Shown: positions 43,690-55,852 of the stretch, in pieces
Numbering within the stretch: position 1 is the stretch's first letter
Layout: every line of letters begins with the position of its first letter
NCBI RefSeq assembly: GCF_022539315.1
Contig: NC_066338.1
Coordinates: 2,232,001 to 2,296,000 of the forward strand
DNA length: 64,000 nucleotides
Reading direction: 5' to 3'
DNA from: Serinus canaria
Lineage: Eukaryota > Chordata > Aves > Passeriformes > Fringillidae
The notes under the pieces: model-generated
Told to the model about the DNA's origin: nothing
The model's input: the letters and a program-made list of their open reading frames with translations, nothing else
The model's database searches: none
Made by a program: the position numbers and the translations under genes

Positions 43690-46600
43690 AGGAAACACAC
43701 CTTCTGAGAGGTGCATGCGGAATGCGTGATGGACAAGACAAAGCCACCAATAAGAAATGCGTGACTAGCGTGTGCAGAGAGTCAGAATGTGTAAGTGCAT
43801 CATGTAAACCATAAACGGCTTCTGCTTAATCCTCTTGGTCCATTGTGCAGGAATCCCAAATTTCCCATAAGTGATACTTACTAAAAGAGCTCTGATTTTA
43901 ATGCTAGAGTTACTGTCTATATGATGATTCATGGGAATAGTTCTTTCAAATCCTTCCCTTGCTGACATCTGTCAGTTTCATCTTTTCCTGATTGTACTGG
44001 TGGCTATACATTAGTTATGAATAGAAGGGAATGAGTTTTAGGGATATGTTGCAAGGAAATAGATTGGTAGCTCTGCTTCCATTTCCATTGTCTAAGAAGA
44101 ACTCTGATTAGTTTTGGCCCTTTCATAGACCTCTGACTAGATTAGCACTTGTCCTTGATTGACCCCGTAAATTTTAGGCTACTAGGCTTGACCAATGAAT
44201 GGAAAGGGGAAAGTCACAGAGCTTAGGTGGTTCCCTTGTCAGCAATTTCTCAGAAGCAGGGAGATTTCTGTCCTCAAGTTTGTTACTTCAGCTAGCAGAT
44301 TATGTTCATGCCAAAAAGAGGTGAGAAGGTTGCTTCCTTAAATGGTCAAATAATTCTTCCTGCTATTTTTGTCGCTTTTGTATTACTGGAGTTTGTTACA
44401 GAAAGTTGGATTAAATTGCATGCATCCTCTCTTGGGGAAACAGAGTATTTAGCCAATAGCATGTAGGCTTTTAACAACCTGCAATTGTCTTAACAGACCA
44501 GAGGTTTAAAAGACAGTAATTCCTGCTAGTTCCAATTCCACTTTTAGGCTCGACAAACCGAATGGTAAACCTGCATCAGCAGGGAGGGACGTGTAAATGG
44601 TTTTTTCTCCTTTTTAGAGAGAAGCTGATGAAAAAGTTTCACCAGAATCAGAGCAGGCTGTGTAACAAGAAGAGCATCATGAAAAGAGGCCAATCCTATC
44701 CTCTTAGTATTGCTAGTTGTGATTGGATTTCAATGAAATGTGTCAACTCTGTGTTCCTGGATATCGCATCAGTAATAGGTACTTCAGCTGCTGTACTTCT
44801 CTCCTAAAACTAAGAACAGAATCCCAAATAATCTTGATTCCAAGGTCACAATTCACCCTGGGATACTGACAGGTGAAAAAGGAGTGGAAGGTGCACCAGT
44901 AAATGAACTTGAATGGCCTATCTAAATCAGCAGCCACTGATTTCCTGAAGGCTTAACTAGGTCAGTTGCCCCTATTTTTCTTGGGATTCTTTTAGTTTTT
45001 GGTCATGTTTTTCTTGCAATGCTTTAAATGCTTCCCCATGAGTTTAGCCTCTGCTCTCAAATCCTTTGCTGTCCTTTAAAGTATCTCGATAGCCTGAAAA
45101 CGTGTTGTCTTTATTTCTCACCTCATTATTACCTGCAAAAGGTTGCTTGCCTCAAGTCTCATTTTTGCTGATTTTCTGCTAGTTCATTGTCAGATGGCAA
45201 CAGGTGTTTTGTAAAAGCAAGTACACAATCCCATAGCTTACGTTTCTTTGGATCTGACCTGTCTAGAAAATGGAATGACTGAGCATCTCCGACAAGATTT
45301 TCTCTCCTCATTATGTTTCACCGGAAGGGCAGATGCAAATCATCTGCCTAAACTCTTGGCGCTGAAGAAACTAGTGGTTTGCTGTTGCATATAGGTAGAA
45401 CCTTCCAAAAGGAAGGCCTTGTAAAACCATGGCTGAGGCAAGTTACTTTGGCTAAGTAGAAAAGGACTATGGGAAAGTGAGGCAGATGAATCAGAGGTAG
45501 ATCAACAAGTTCTAGAAGCATTGGGTGTTCACAGCATGGTGTATGGCACTTGGTTGAATTATGTTTGTTGTGGCTTAAAGCTATGCAACTGATAAAGGCC
45601 TGACTGCTTCAAGAGCCTGGCTTTTGCAAGAAAGCAGCTCTCCTTTGCACCTGCCTGGGGACTCTGCGTCACTACGGACCCTCACGCCCAGTTTGCCAAG
45701 GAGATGATGAGTAGGAATGTTGCAGAGCTGCTGTGTGCATATTAAAGGAATGGCAGAGAGTGAAGGGGTGGACATTTCTGGGCTTTAGTACAATGCTGCT
45801 GCATTGGTGCCAGTTTAGTCGGTTTTCCATCAGTGGCATTTCTGTCTAGAAGTACACTGCCCAGAGTCTTTCTGGCATTTGATGCCATTTCCTTACTGCC
45901 TTTCCAATACCTTCCTTCAGTTTAAAGGATTATACAATCTTTACATTTGGAAGATCCCCCTTAGGAAACACTATGCCAGAGGAGTCATCGCTCCCTTTTC
46001 TTTCGCCTCCTTTGTAATTTTGGTAGACTCATTTCACATTTCTGCTAATGTCAATAAGAACTCTGAGACTACCTAGCGGGGTTGATGCTCTCAGCTGCTT
46101 TCCTCTTTCCTACTGCTTCATACCAGATGTGACTTAATGGCCCCGTTTTGCAATCAGCATTTTGCTGTGGTTTGCTAAAAACGGGCACGCACTGCCAACT
46201 CACAACTTGTGTGTTGCCATTTGAGGGGCTTTGATGGGTTCCTTTCTGAGATTGCCATGCACTGGACTTTCACAGTCACAAGGACTTCAACTATCAGTGG
46301 TCGAATTTCATATTTAGTACTCTTTCCTGGAATGTAGGCAACCTAGCAGCAAGTACTAAATTCACTGTAAGCCCTGTCTTCCCAAGGACTATTTAAAAAG
46401 ATTGTTTTTTCCTCTCTGACCAATCTGCCAGTATTTCGATGGAGAATTTGGTACCTTAAATGAACCTCTTAGAAGGGATCTCATCACAGACAATATCTCA
46501 GGCTTTCTTGAAATACTGGCTCCTTTGGATCTCGATTCCATTCAGAGTGCATTTAAGATTTTTGTTTTCACTGAAGCCATTCAACAATGCCTCTTCTCTT

Positions 46601-47757
46601 GTAAAATGTGATGCACGTGACAAAGATGGATCCCTGTGAAAGGTTCTACAGATATCAAAGTTTGTCATAAGAATGGTGGCTCCCTCCTGCAGTTCCATTT
46701 GTAACTGAATTGATATTCCAAAGCTAAATATGCCAGGCTTGTGAACACAAAAGGAAGTCTTTTTGTCTTTTGCAAGAATTACCCCTAGGAGGATTTGTGT
46801 TAATTTTGATTTCTACGGTGTTAGCCCTGTTGCAGAAAAAAAGTAGATTGTACTCTCTTCTTGTGTACTCTCTTCTTGTGCTCTCATTCCCCTCTCTCTG
46901 CTTTGCATGCCCTAGTTGATCTACCGGCCTGACTCATTTGGCATCATCTCATCGTGCAGATTCTGCATAGTTTCATGTACTCACAAATGCTAGTTGCCAG
47001 GGAGCTTATATAACCATTCAAGGGGTAAAGAATTGTAGGGCTGGGCTACTTCAGGTGCTGAAACTGGAAATGGTTAAGTCATGCCATATTCAAGTGACAG
47101 AGCAAACCTGTAGCTATAGGACTTTCAGCTGGACACCTCTGAGAATGGCACCCTGTCAGCAATGACACTGCCAATGGTGATCTTCCAAGCTGTATTCCAG
47201 AAAGAGAAAACGGACACCTTCAATGGTTAAGATTTTTGGCAGGAGAAAACAGCAAAAAATGTATCACAAAATACTTGAGCCAGAAAAAGTGCATTTTCCT
47301 AGTGAGAATTTTGTTCTTTCTTGTCTGTGCCTTTAAATTTCACAGAAGATTTGGCGGGGGGGGGGGTTAATTGGTATTGTTCTTTTGTTTAGTTTTGTTG
47401 GCATCCCTCTTTCAACCTGCAGTTAACAATTTTGCCTTTTTTTACTGGCTTCTCTCTCTTGTATAGAAGGTTGCATGAGGTGATCCAATCGTGTCATAAA
47501 CATTCTTATACAGTGGAAAGAAGCAGAAGGTACATCTAAATGGATAAAGCAAATCCAGAAAAATAGAGGTTTATTTACAGACGTCTGTGAGACCATTAGG
47601 ACACAAGATACCTTGAAATGAGATATGCAGAATTGCTTTAACTTTTAGTCCACACGTTACCAATATTACAAGCGTTTGGACATTAGTACATAGCCTTTGA
47701 AATCATCCAGCCCAATATTTTCGTTACTTTTATTTCTAGCAAGACCCTGACAATTAA
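43690..47757. other. About 4 kb with no recognised feature
   Basis: Mixed-composition sequence with only short open frames (under 85 codons) on both strands. Possible remnants of the env-related element's LTR lie at the left end. A G-run lies at about 47356-47366. I see no convincing exon, RNA or tandem repeat. Degraded retroviral DNA is possible and would need a search. Confidence 0.45.
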
Positions 47758-48384
47758 CATAAGCCCTTTAGCCTGGGAAACAAAACTCACTGGGCCGGGT
47801 TTCCCGATGGCAGATTGCAGGGGCCCATTGGCACTATCAAACCAGACCAAGTTAGCACTGGTGTCAGCTTGGGTCTTGGAGGCATCCTGCACAATGCGAA
47901 ATTTCAGGAGCCAGGTGGCCACTCCGGGCCACAGGCCCTCGAACTGAAACGCTGGCCCTTTTCCCTGGGGAGCCAAACTCACCCGCCTGGGTTTCTGATG
48001 GCAGATTGAAGGAGCCACCTGGCACTGTCAAACAGAGGGAGTTGCAAGTGGTGCCAGCTTGGGTCTGGAAGGCATCCTGCGCAAGGCTGAATTTCAGGAG
48101 CCAACAGGCCACTCTGGGTCACTGGTCCCTGAACGAATACGCCACAACTTATTCAAGGGAAAAAAAAATCAGCCACCTGGGTTCCTGATGGCAGATTGCT
48201 GGAGCCACTTGTCACTGTCAAACCAGCCCAAGTTGGCACTGGTGCCAGCTTGGGTCTGGGAGGCATCCTGCGAAATGTGGAATTTCTGGAGCCAGCCGGC
48301 CACTCTGCACCACAGGCATCTGAACTCCAGTGCCGCCCTTTTTCCTTGGGAAACAAAACTCACCTGCCCGCCTGCTAGATGGCA
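47758..48384 (+). repeat. Sat1 (190-bp satellite), isolated block of about 3.3 monomers
   Basis: Same landmarks as the main array 30 kb away: AACAAAACTCAC, GATGGCAGATTGCAGG, CACTATCAAACCAGACC, GGTCTTGGAGGCATCCTGC and GGCCACTCCGGGCCACAGG. It carries the AATTTCAGGAGCCAG variant. It ends in CTGCTAGATGGCAGGCAAAC at the border of the 30-bp minisatellite. Confidence 0.92.
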
Positions 48385-51300
48385 GGCAAACAGGATAGAC
48401 CCGGCGTCCGCCGCGGAAATTGTGGTGGACCCAGTGTCCGCCGCAGAAATCTGGGTAGACTTGGTGTCCGCCGCAGAAGACAGGGTAAAACAGGTGTCCG
48501 CCAAAGCAGACGGAGTAGACCAAGTGTCTGCCACGGAAGACGAAGTAAAAATGGTGTCCGCCGCGGAAGACGGGGTAGAACAAGTCTTCGCCGCGGAAGA
48601 CGGGGAAGACCCGGTGTTCGCGGCGGAAGATGGGCTAGACCCAGTGTCCGCCGCGGAAATCAGGATAGACTTGGTGTCTGCCGCTGAAGACGGGATGGAC
48701 CCGGTGTCCGCTGCAGCAAACGGGGTGTACCTAGAATCCGCCGCGGAAGACGGGGTAGACCAGGTGCCTGCCGCGGAAAAAGGGGTAGGTCTGCTGTCCG
48801 CCCCGGCAAACGGGGCAGACCCGGTGTCCGCCGGGGCAAACGGAGTAGACCCGGTGCCAGCAGCGGAAATCTAGGTAGACTTAGTGTCGGCCACGGAAGA
48901 AGGGGTAGACCCGGTGTCCGCCGCGGAAAAAGGGGTAGACCCGGTGTCCGCCGCGGAAAAGGGGTAGGCCAGGTGTCGGCTTCGGAAGACGGGGCAGACC
49001 CAGTGTCCGCAGCTGAAGATGGGGTAGACCCGGTGTCCGCCGCGGAAGACGGGATAGACCCGGTGTCCACCGCAGAAGACGGGGTGGACCCGGTGTCCGC
49101 CGCCAAAGAAGGGATAGACCCAGTGTCTGCCACGAAAGACGGGGTAGGACGGGTGTCCGCCTCGGAAGACGGGGTAGACCCAGTGTCCGCCGCGTCAAAC
49201 GGGGTAGACCTGGTGTCCGCCGCAGAAGACGGGGCGGACCCAGTGTGTGCCGCGGAAGACGAAGTGGACCCGGTGTCCGCCACGGTAAACGGGGTACACC
49301 AGGTGTCGATTGCGGAAGTCGGGGTTGACTTGGTGTCCGCCGCGGAAAAGGGGTAGACCCGATGTCCGCCGCGGAAGACGGGGTAGACCCGGTGTCTGCC
49401 GCGGAAAAGATGGGGTAGACCCACCCAGTGTCCGCCGTGGAAGATGGGGTAGACTTGGTGTCCACCGCGAAAGAAGGGGTAGACACGGTGTCTGCCGCTA
49501 AAGACGGGGTAGGCCTGGTGTTCGCCTCTAAATACATGGTCGACCCGGTGTCCGCCGCGGTGGACGGGGCTGACACGGTGTCCGCCGCGGAAAAGATGGG
49601 GTAGACCCAGTGTCCGCCGCGGAAGATGGGGTAGACCCAGTGTCTGCTGCGGAAGACGAGTTGGACCCGGTGTCTGCTGCCGAAAACGGGATAGACCTGC
49701 TGTCAGCCACTGAAGTTGGGGTAGAATTGGTGTCCTCCGCGGAAGACGGGGTAGACCCGGTGTCCGCCGCGGAAAAAGGGGTAGACCCGGTGTCCGCCGC
49801 GGAAGAAGGGGTAGACTTGGTGTCCGCCGCCGAAAAAGGGGTAGACCTGGCGTCCGCCGCAGAAATCGGGGTAGACCAGGCGTCTGCCGCGGAAGACGGG
49901 ATGGACCCCATGTCCGCTGCAGCAAACGGGGTATACCTAGTATACGCTGCAGAAGACGGGGTAGACCAGGTACCTGCCGCAGAAAAAGGGGTAGACCCGG
50001 TTTCCGCCAGGGAAGTCGGGATAAACTAGGTGTCCGCCGTGGAAATAGGGGTAGACACGGTGTCTGCCACGGAAGACAGGGTAGGCCCGGTGTCCGCCAG
50101 GGAAGACGGGGTAGACGCGGTGTCCGCAGCGGAAGATGGGGTAGACCCAGTGTCCGCCGTGGAAGACGGGGTAGACCTGGTGTCCGCAGCGGAAGATGGG
50201 GTAGACCCAGTGTCCGCCGTGGAAGACGGGGTAGACCTGGTGTCCACTGTGGCAAACAAGGTAGACCCGGTGTCCGCTGCGGCAAACGGGGTAGACCCGG
50301 TGTCAGCCGTGGAAGCTGGGGTAGACCTGGTGTCCACTGCGGCAAACAAGGTAGACCTGGTGTCCGCCCCCGAAGTTGGGGTAGACCCGGTATCTGCCGC
50401 GGAAGACAGGGTAGACATGGTGTTCGCCGCAGAAGACAGGGTAAAACAGGTGTCCCCCGCGGAAGACGGTGTAGACCAAGGGTTCGCCGTGGAAGGCGGG
50501 GTAGACTCGGTGTCCTCCGCGGAAGATGGGTTAGAGCCGGTGTCTGCCGCGGAAGAAGGGGAAGGCCCGGTGTCCGACTCGGAGGACGGGGTAGACCCGG
50601 TGTCCGCCGCGGGAGACGCGGTATACCCAGTGTCTGCCGCGGCAAACGGGGTAGACCTAGTGTCCACCACAGAAGACGGGGTAGATCCGGTGTCTGCCGC
50701 GGAAGACGGGGTAGGCCAGGTGTCCGCCACGGCAGACAAGGTAGAGCCGGTGTCCACCGCGGCAAACGGGATAGACCTACTGTCCGCAGTGGAAGACGGG
50801 GTAAACCCGGTGTCCGCCGCGGAAGTAGGGGTAAACCCGGTGTCCACCGCGGAAGACGGGGCGGACCCAGTGTGTGCCGCGAAAGACGAAGTGGACCCGG
50901 TGTCCGCCACGGTTAACGAGGTACACCTGGTGCCGGTTGCGGAAGTCGGGGTAGACTTGGTGTCCGCCGTGGAAGAAGGGGTAGACCCGGTATCCGCCGA
51001 GGAAGATGGGGTAGACAAGGTGTCCGCCGCCGAAGATGGGGTAGACCTGGTGTCTGCCTCGGAAGAAGGAGTAGACCCGGTGTCTGCTGTGGAAGAAGGG
51101 TTAGACCCGGTGTCTGCCGTGGAAGAAGGGGTAGGCCCGGTGTTCGCCTCTAAAGACATGGTAGACCCTGTGTCCTCCGCGGCAGATGGGGCTGACCCGG
51201 TGTCCGCCGCGTCAAATGGGGAAGACCTGGTGTCCGCCGTGGAAGACGGGGTAGAACCGGTGTCTGCTGCGGAAGACGGGGCGGACCCGGTGTTTGTCGC

Positions 51301-54300
51301 AAAAAAAGGGGTAGGCCCGTTGCCTGCCCCGGAAGAAGGGGTCGACTCGGTGTCCTCCGCGGAAGACGGGTAAGAGCCGGTGTCTGCCGCGGAAGAAGGG
51401 GAAGGCCCGGTGTCCGATTCGGAGGACGGGGTAGACCCGGTGTCCGCCGAGGGAGACGGTGTATACCCGGTGTCTGCCGCGGAAGATGGGGCAGGCTGGG
51501 TGTCCGCCTCGGAACAAAGGGTAGACCTGGTGTCCGCCGTGGCAGACAAGGTAGACCCGGTGTCCGCCGCAGCAAACGGGATAGAGCTACTGTCCGCCGC
51601 GGAAGACGGGGTAAACCCGGTGTCCGCCGCAGAAGACGGGGCGGGCCCAGTGTGTGCGGCAGAAGACGGGGTAGCCCCGGTGTCCGTTGCGGAAGAAGGG
51701 GTAGACCCGGTGTCTGCCGAGCAAGACGGGGCAGACCTGGTGTCGGACGCAGAAGACAGGGTGGACCCAGTGTCTGCCGCGGCAAATGAGATACACCTGG
51801 TGTCGGCCGTGGAAGTCGGGGTAGACTTGGTGACCACGGCGGAATAAGGGGTAGAGCCAGTGTCCGTCATGGAAGACGGGGTAAACCCGGTGTCCGCCGC
51901 GGATAACGGGGTAGACCCGGTTTCCGCCGCGGAAGATGGGGTAGACTCGGTGTCCGCCGCGAAAGAAGGGGTAGACCGGGTGTCTGCCACAGAAGACGGG
52001 GTAGTCCCGGTGTCCGCGGAGGAAGAAAGGGTAGACCCGGTGCCCGCCGCGACAAACGGGGTAGACCTGGTGTCTGCCGTGGAAGAAGGCATAGGCCCGG
52101 TGTTCGCCTCTAAATACATGGTAGACCCGGTGTCCGCTGCGGCAGACGGGGCTGACACGGTGTCCGCCGCGGAAGACAGGTTGGACCCGATGTTCGCTGC
52201 GGAAAACGGGGTAGACTCGGTGTCCGCCACGGAAGTCGGGGTAGACTTGGTGTCCACCGTGGAAGAAGGGGTAGACCTGGTGTCCGCCGCGGAAGAAGGA
52301 GTGGGCCCTGTGTCCGCCGCGGAAGACGCGGTAGACCCTATGTCCACCGCGGAAGACGGGGTTCACCCGGTGTCCACCGCGGAAGACTGGTTGGACCCGG
52401 TGTTCGCTGCGGAAAACAGGGTAGACCCTGTGTCTGCCGCGGAAAAGGGGTAGGCCCAGGGTCCGCTTCGGAAGACGGGGTAGACTTGGTGTCCGCCGTG
52501 GTAAACGGGGTAGACCTAGTGTCAGCCGCGACAATCGGGGTAGACTTGGTGTCCGCCACGGAAGAAGGTGTAGACCCGGTGTCTGCCGCGGAAAAAGGGG
52601 TAGACCAGGTGTCAGCCGCGGAAAAGATGGGGTAGACCCAGTGTCCACCGCGGAAGATGGGGTAGACTTGGTGTCCACCGCGAAAGAAGGGGTAGACACG
52701 GTGTCTGCCGCTAAAGACGGGGTAGGCCCGGTGTCCGCATTCGAAGACTGGGTCGGCCGGGTGTCCGTCCCGGAAGACGAGGTCGACTTAGTTTCCATTG
52801 CTGAAGACGGCGTAGACTTAATTTCGGCCGCGGAAGACGAAGTATACCCAGTATCCACCGCTGAAGATGGGGTAGACCCGATGTCCGCTGCGGAAGACAG
52901 GGTAGTCCCGGTGTCCGCCGCGGAACACGGGGTAGATCCGGTCTCCGCCGCGGAAGACAGGGTAGTCACGGTGTCCGCCGCGGAACACGGGGTAAACCTG
53001 GTGTCTGCCGCAGAAGAAGGGGAAGACCCGGTGTCTGCCGCAGCAAACGGCGTAGACCCGGTGTCCACCTCGGAAGAGGGGGTTGACTCAGTGTCCGCCG
53101 CGGAAGACGGGGTAAACCCGATGTTTGCCGCTGAAGAAGGGGTAGGCCCGGTGTCTGCCGTGGAAGTCGGGGTAGACTAGGTGTCCGCCGCGGAAGTCAG
53201 GGTAGACCGGTTGTCCGCCTTGGAAAATGGGGTGGACCTGGTGTCCGTTGCGGAAGACGGGGTAGACCTGCTGTCTGCGGCGGAGGACGGGGTAGACCCG
53301 GTGTCCGCAGCAGAAGACGGGGTAGACCCGTTGTCCGCCACGGAAAAAGGGGTAGACTCGGTGTCCGCCCCGGAAGAAGGGTTAGACTCGGTGTCCGCCC
53401 CGGAAGAAGGGTTAGACTCGGTGTCCTCCGCGGAAGACGGTTTAGAGCCGGTGTCTGCCACGGAAGAAGTGGAAGGCCCGGTGTTCGCCTCGGAAGATGG
53501 GGTAAACCCGGTGTACGCCGCAGAAGACAAGGTAGACATTTTGTACGCCGCAGAAGACGGGGTAGACCTGGTGTCCGCCGCGGAAGAGGAGGTCGACTTA
53601 GTGTCCACCGCTAAAGATGGCGTAGACTTAGTTTCCACCGCGGAAGACGGGGTTTACCCGGGGATCGCAGCGGAAGGCGGGGTAGACACGTCGTTTGCCA
53701 AAGAAGACGGGGTATACCTGGTGTCCGCCGTGGAAGATGGGGAGGCCAGGTGTCTGCCCCAGAAGACGAGGTCGACTTAGTGTCCACCGCTGAACACGGC
53801 GTAGACTTAGTTTCCGCCGCGGAAGACGAGGTAAACCCGGTGTCCGACGCGGAAGACGGCGTAGACCTGGTGTCCGCCGCGGAAGACGGGGTAGACCTTG
53901 TGTACACTGCGGAAGACGGGGTAGACCTAGTGTCCGCTGCGGAAGACGGGGAAGACAAGTTGTCCACCCTGGAAGAAGGGGTAGACTCGATGTCCTCTGC
54001 GGAAGACGGTTTAGAGCTGGTGTCTGTGGCGGAAGTAGAGGAAGGCCCGGTGTTCACCTCGGAAGATGGGGTAGACCCGGTGTCTGCAGCGGCAAACGGG
54101 GTAGACCTAGTGTCCACCGCAGAAGACGGGGTAGACCTGGGGTCCGCTGCGGAAGTCAGGGTAGACTAGGTGTCCATCGCGGAAGACGGGGTAGACACGG
54201 TGTCCGCCGCGGAAGACGGGATTGACCCGGTGTCCGCTGCGGAAGATGGCTTAGACCTGGTGTCTGCAGGGGAAGACAGGCTAAACCTGGTGTCCGGTGT

Positions 54301-55850
54301 GGAAGACGGGGTAGACCCGGTGTCCGCCGCGGAAGCCGGGGCAGACTTGGTGTCTGCCGCGGAAGACGAGGTAGACCCGGTGTCCCCAGCTGAAGACTGG
54401 GTCGGCCGGGTGTCTGCCCCGGAAGACGAAGTCGACTTAGTGTCCATCGCTGAAGACGGCGTAGACTTAGTTTCGACAGCGGAAGACGAAGTATACCCGG
54501 TAACGCCGCTGAAGACGGGGTAGATCCGATGTCCGCCGCGGAAGATGGGGTAGACCCGGTGTCCGCCGCAGAAGACGGGGTAAACCCGGTGGTCCACCAC
54601 GGAAGAAGGGGTAGACTCGGTGTCCACCCCGGAAGAAGGGGTAGACTCGCTGTCCTCCAAAGAAGACCGTTTAGAGCTGGTGTCTGCCGTGGACGAAGGG
54701 GAAGACCCAGTGTCCGCCGTGGAAGAAGGGGTAGACCAGGTGTCTACTGCGGAAGACGGGTTAGACCCGGTGTCTGCTGCGGAAGAAGGGGAAGACCCGG
54801 TGTCCGCCGCGGCAAATGGCGTAGACCCGGTGTCCACATCGGAAGACGGGGAAAACCCAGCTTCCGCCGCGGATGGCGGGGTAGACCTGCTGTCTGCGTC
54901 GGAAGACGGGGTAGACCTGCTGTCCGCAGCAGAAGACGGGGTAGACTGGTTGTCCGCCACGGAAGAAAGGGTAGACTCGGGGTCCACCCCGGAAGAAGGG
55001 GTAGACTCGCTGTCCTCCGAGGAAGACTGTTTAGAGCCGGTGTCTGCCGCGGACGAAGGGGAAGGCCCGGTGTTCGCCTCGGAAGACGGGGTAGACCCGG
55101 TGTCCGCCGCGGCAGACGGGGTACACCTGGAGTCTGCCACGGCAAAAGGGGTAGACCTAGTTTCCGCCACGGAAGACGGGGTAGACCCGGGTTCTGCCGC
55201 GGAAGATGGTTTAGACCTGGTGTCCGCCGCGGCAAACGGCGAAGACCCGGTGTCCACCTCGGAAGAGGGGGTTGACTAGGTGTCTGCCGTGGAAGACGGG
55301 GTAGACCCGGTGTTTGCCGCGGAAGAAGGGGTAGGCCCGGTGTCTGACGTGGAAGTTGGGGTAGACTAGGTGTCCGCCGCGGAAGTCGGGGTAGACCCGG
55401 TGTCCGCTGCGGAAGACGGGGTAGACGCAGTATCGGCCGCAGAAGACGGGGTAGACCAGTTGTCCGCCTTGGAAAATGGGGTAGACTCTGTGTCCTCCGC
55501 GGAAGACGGTTCAGAGCCGGTGTCTGCCACGGAAGACGAGGTCGACTTAGTGTCCACCGCTGAACACGGCATAGACTTAGTTTCCGCCGCGGAAGACGAG
55601 GTATACCCGGTGTCCGATGTGGAAGACAGCATAGACCCGGTGTCCGCCGCGGAAGACGGGGTAGACCTTGTGTACACGGCAGAAGACGGGGTAGACCTGG
55701 TGTCCGCCGCGGAACACGGGGTAGACCTGGTGTCCACCGCCGAAGACGGGGTAGACACGGCGTCCGCAGTGGAAGACGGGGTAGGCCCAGTGCCTGCCCT
55801 GGAAGACGAGGTCGACTTGGTGTCCACCGCTAAAGACGACGTAGACTTAG
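48385..55850. repeat. 30-bp GC-rich minisatellite, about 250 copies over 7.5 kb
   Basis: Each unit contains GACGGGGTAGAC followed by a GGTGTCCGCCGCGG half; nearly all variants preserve the 30-bp length. CCGCGG is present in many units and CpG density is very high. Because 30 is a multiple of three, frames persist. The plus strand reads DGVDPVSAAE repeats; the minus strand reads STPSSAADTG or TPGLPRLPRR repeats, with frames up to 773 codons (50026-52347). Plus-strand frames are broken about every 300-1300 bp, often by a GAC-TAG variant. Indels of 2-4 bp (near 48960, 49350, 49400, 52445, 54500) shift phase. No promoter, start context or splice signals are evident. I treat it as non-coding. Confidence 0.95.
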
Positions 55851-55852
55851 AC

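Noticed and set aside
43690..47757. Possible exons or retroviral fragments (for example, minus-strand frames at 43765-43968 and 46498-46698)
   Set aside because: Short frames without splice context or recognisable motifs; not enough to call.
48660..52347. Minus-strand ORFs of 701 and 773 codons as a large repetitive protein gene
   Set aside because: They consist only of the 30-bp minisatellite, whose length is a multiple of three. The opposite strand is open in the same place, the two frames differ in phase, and there is no start, promoter or splice evidence.
48385..55850. CRISPR array (30-bp repeats)
   Set aside because: The repeats are directly tandem with no unique spacers, and the genome is a vertebrate.
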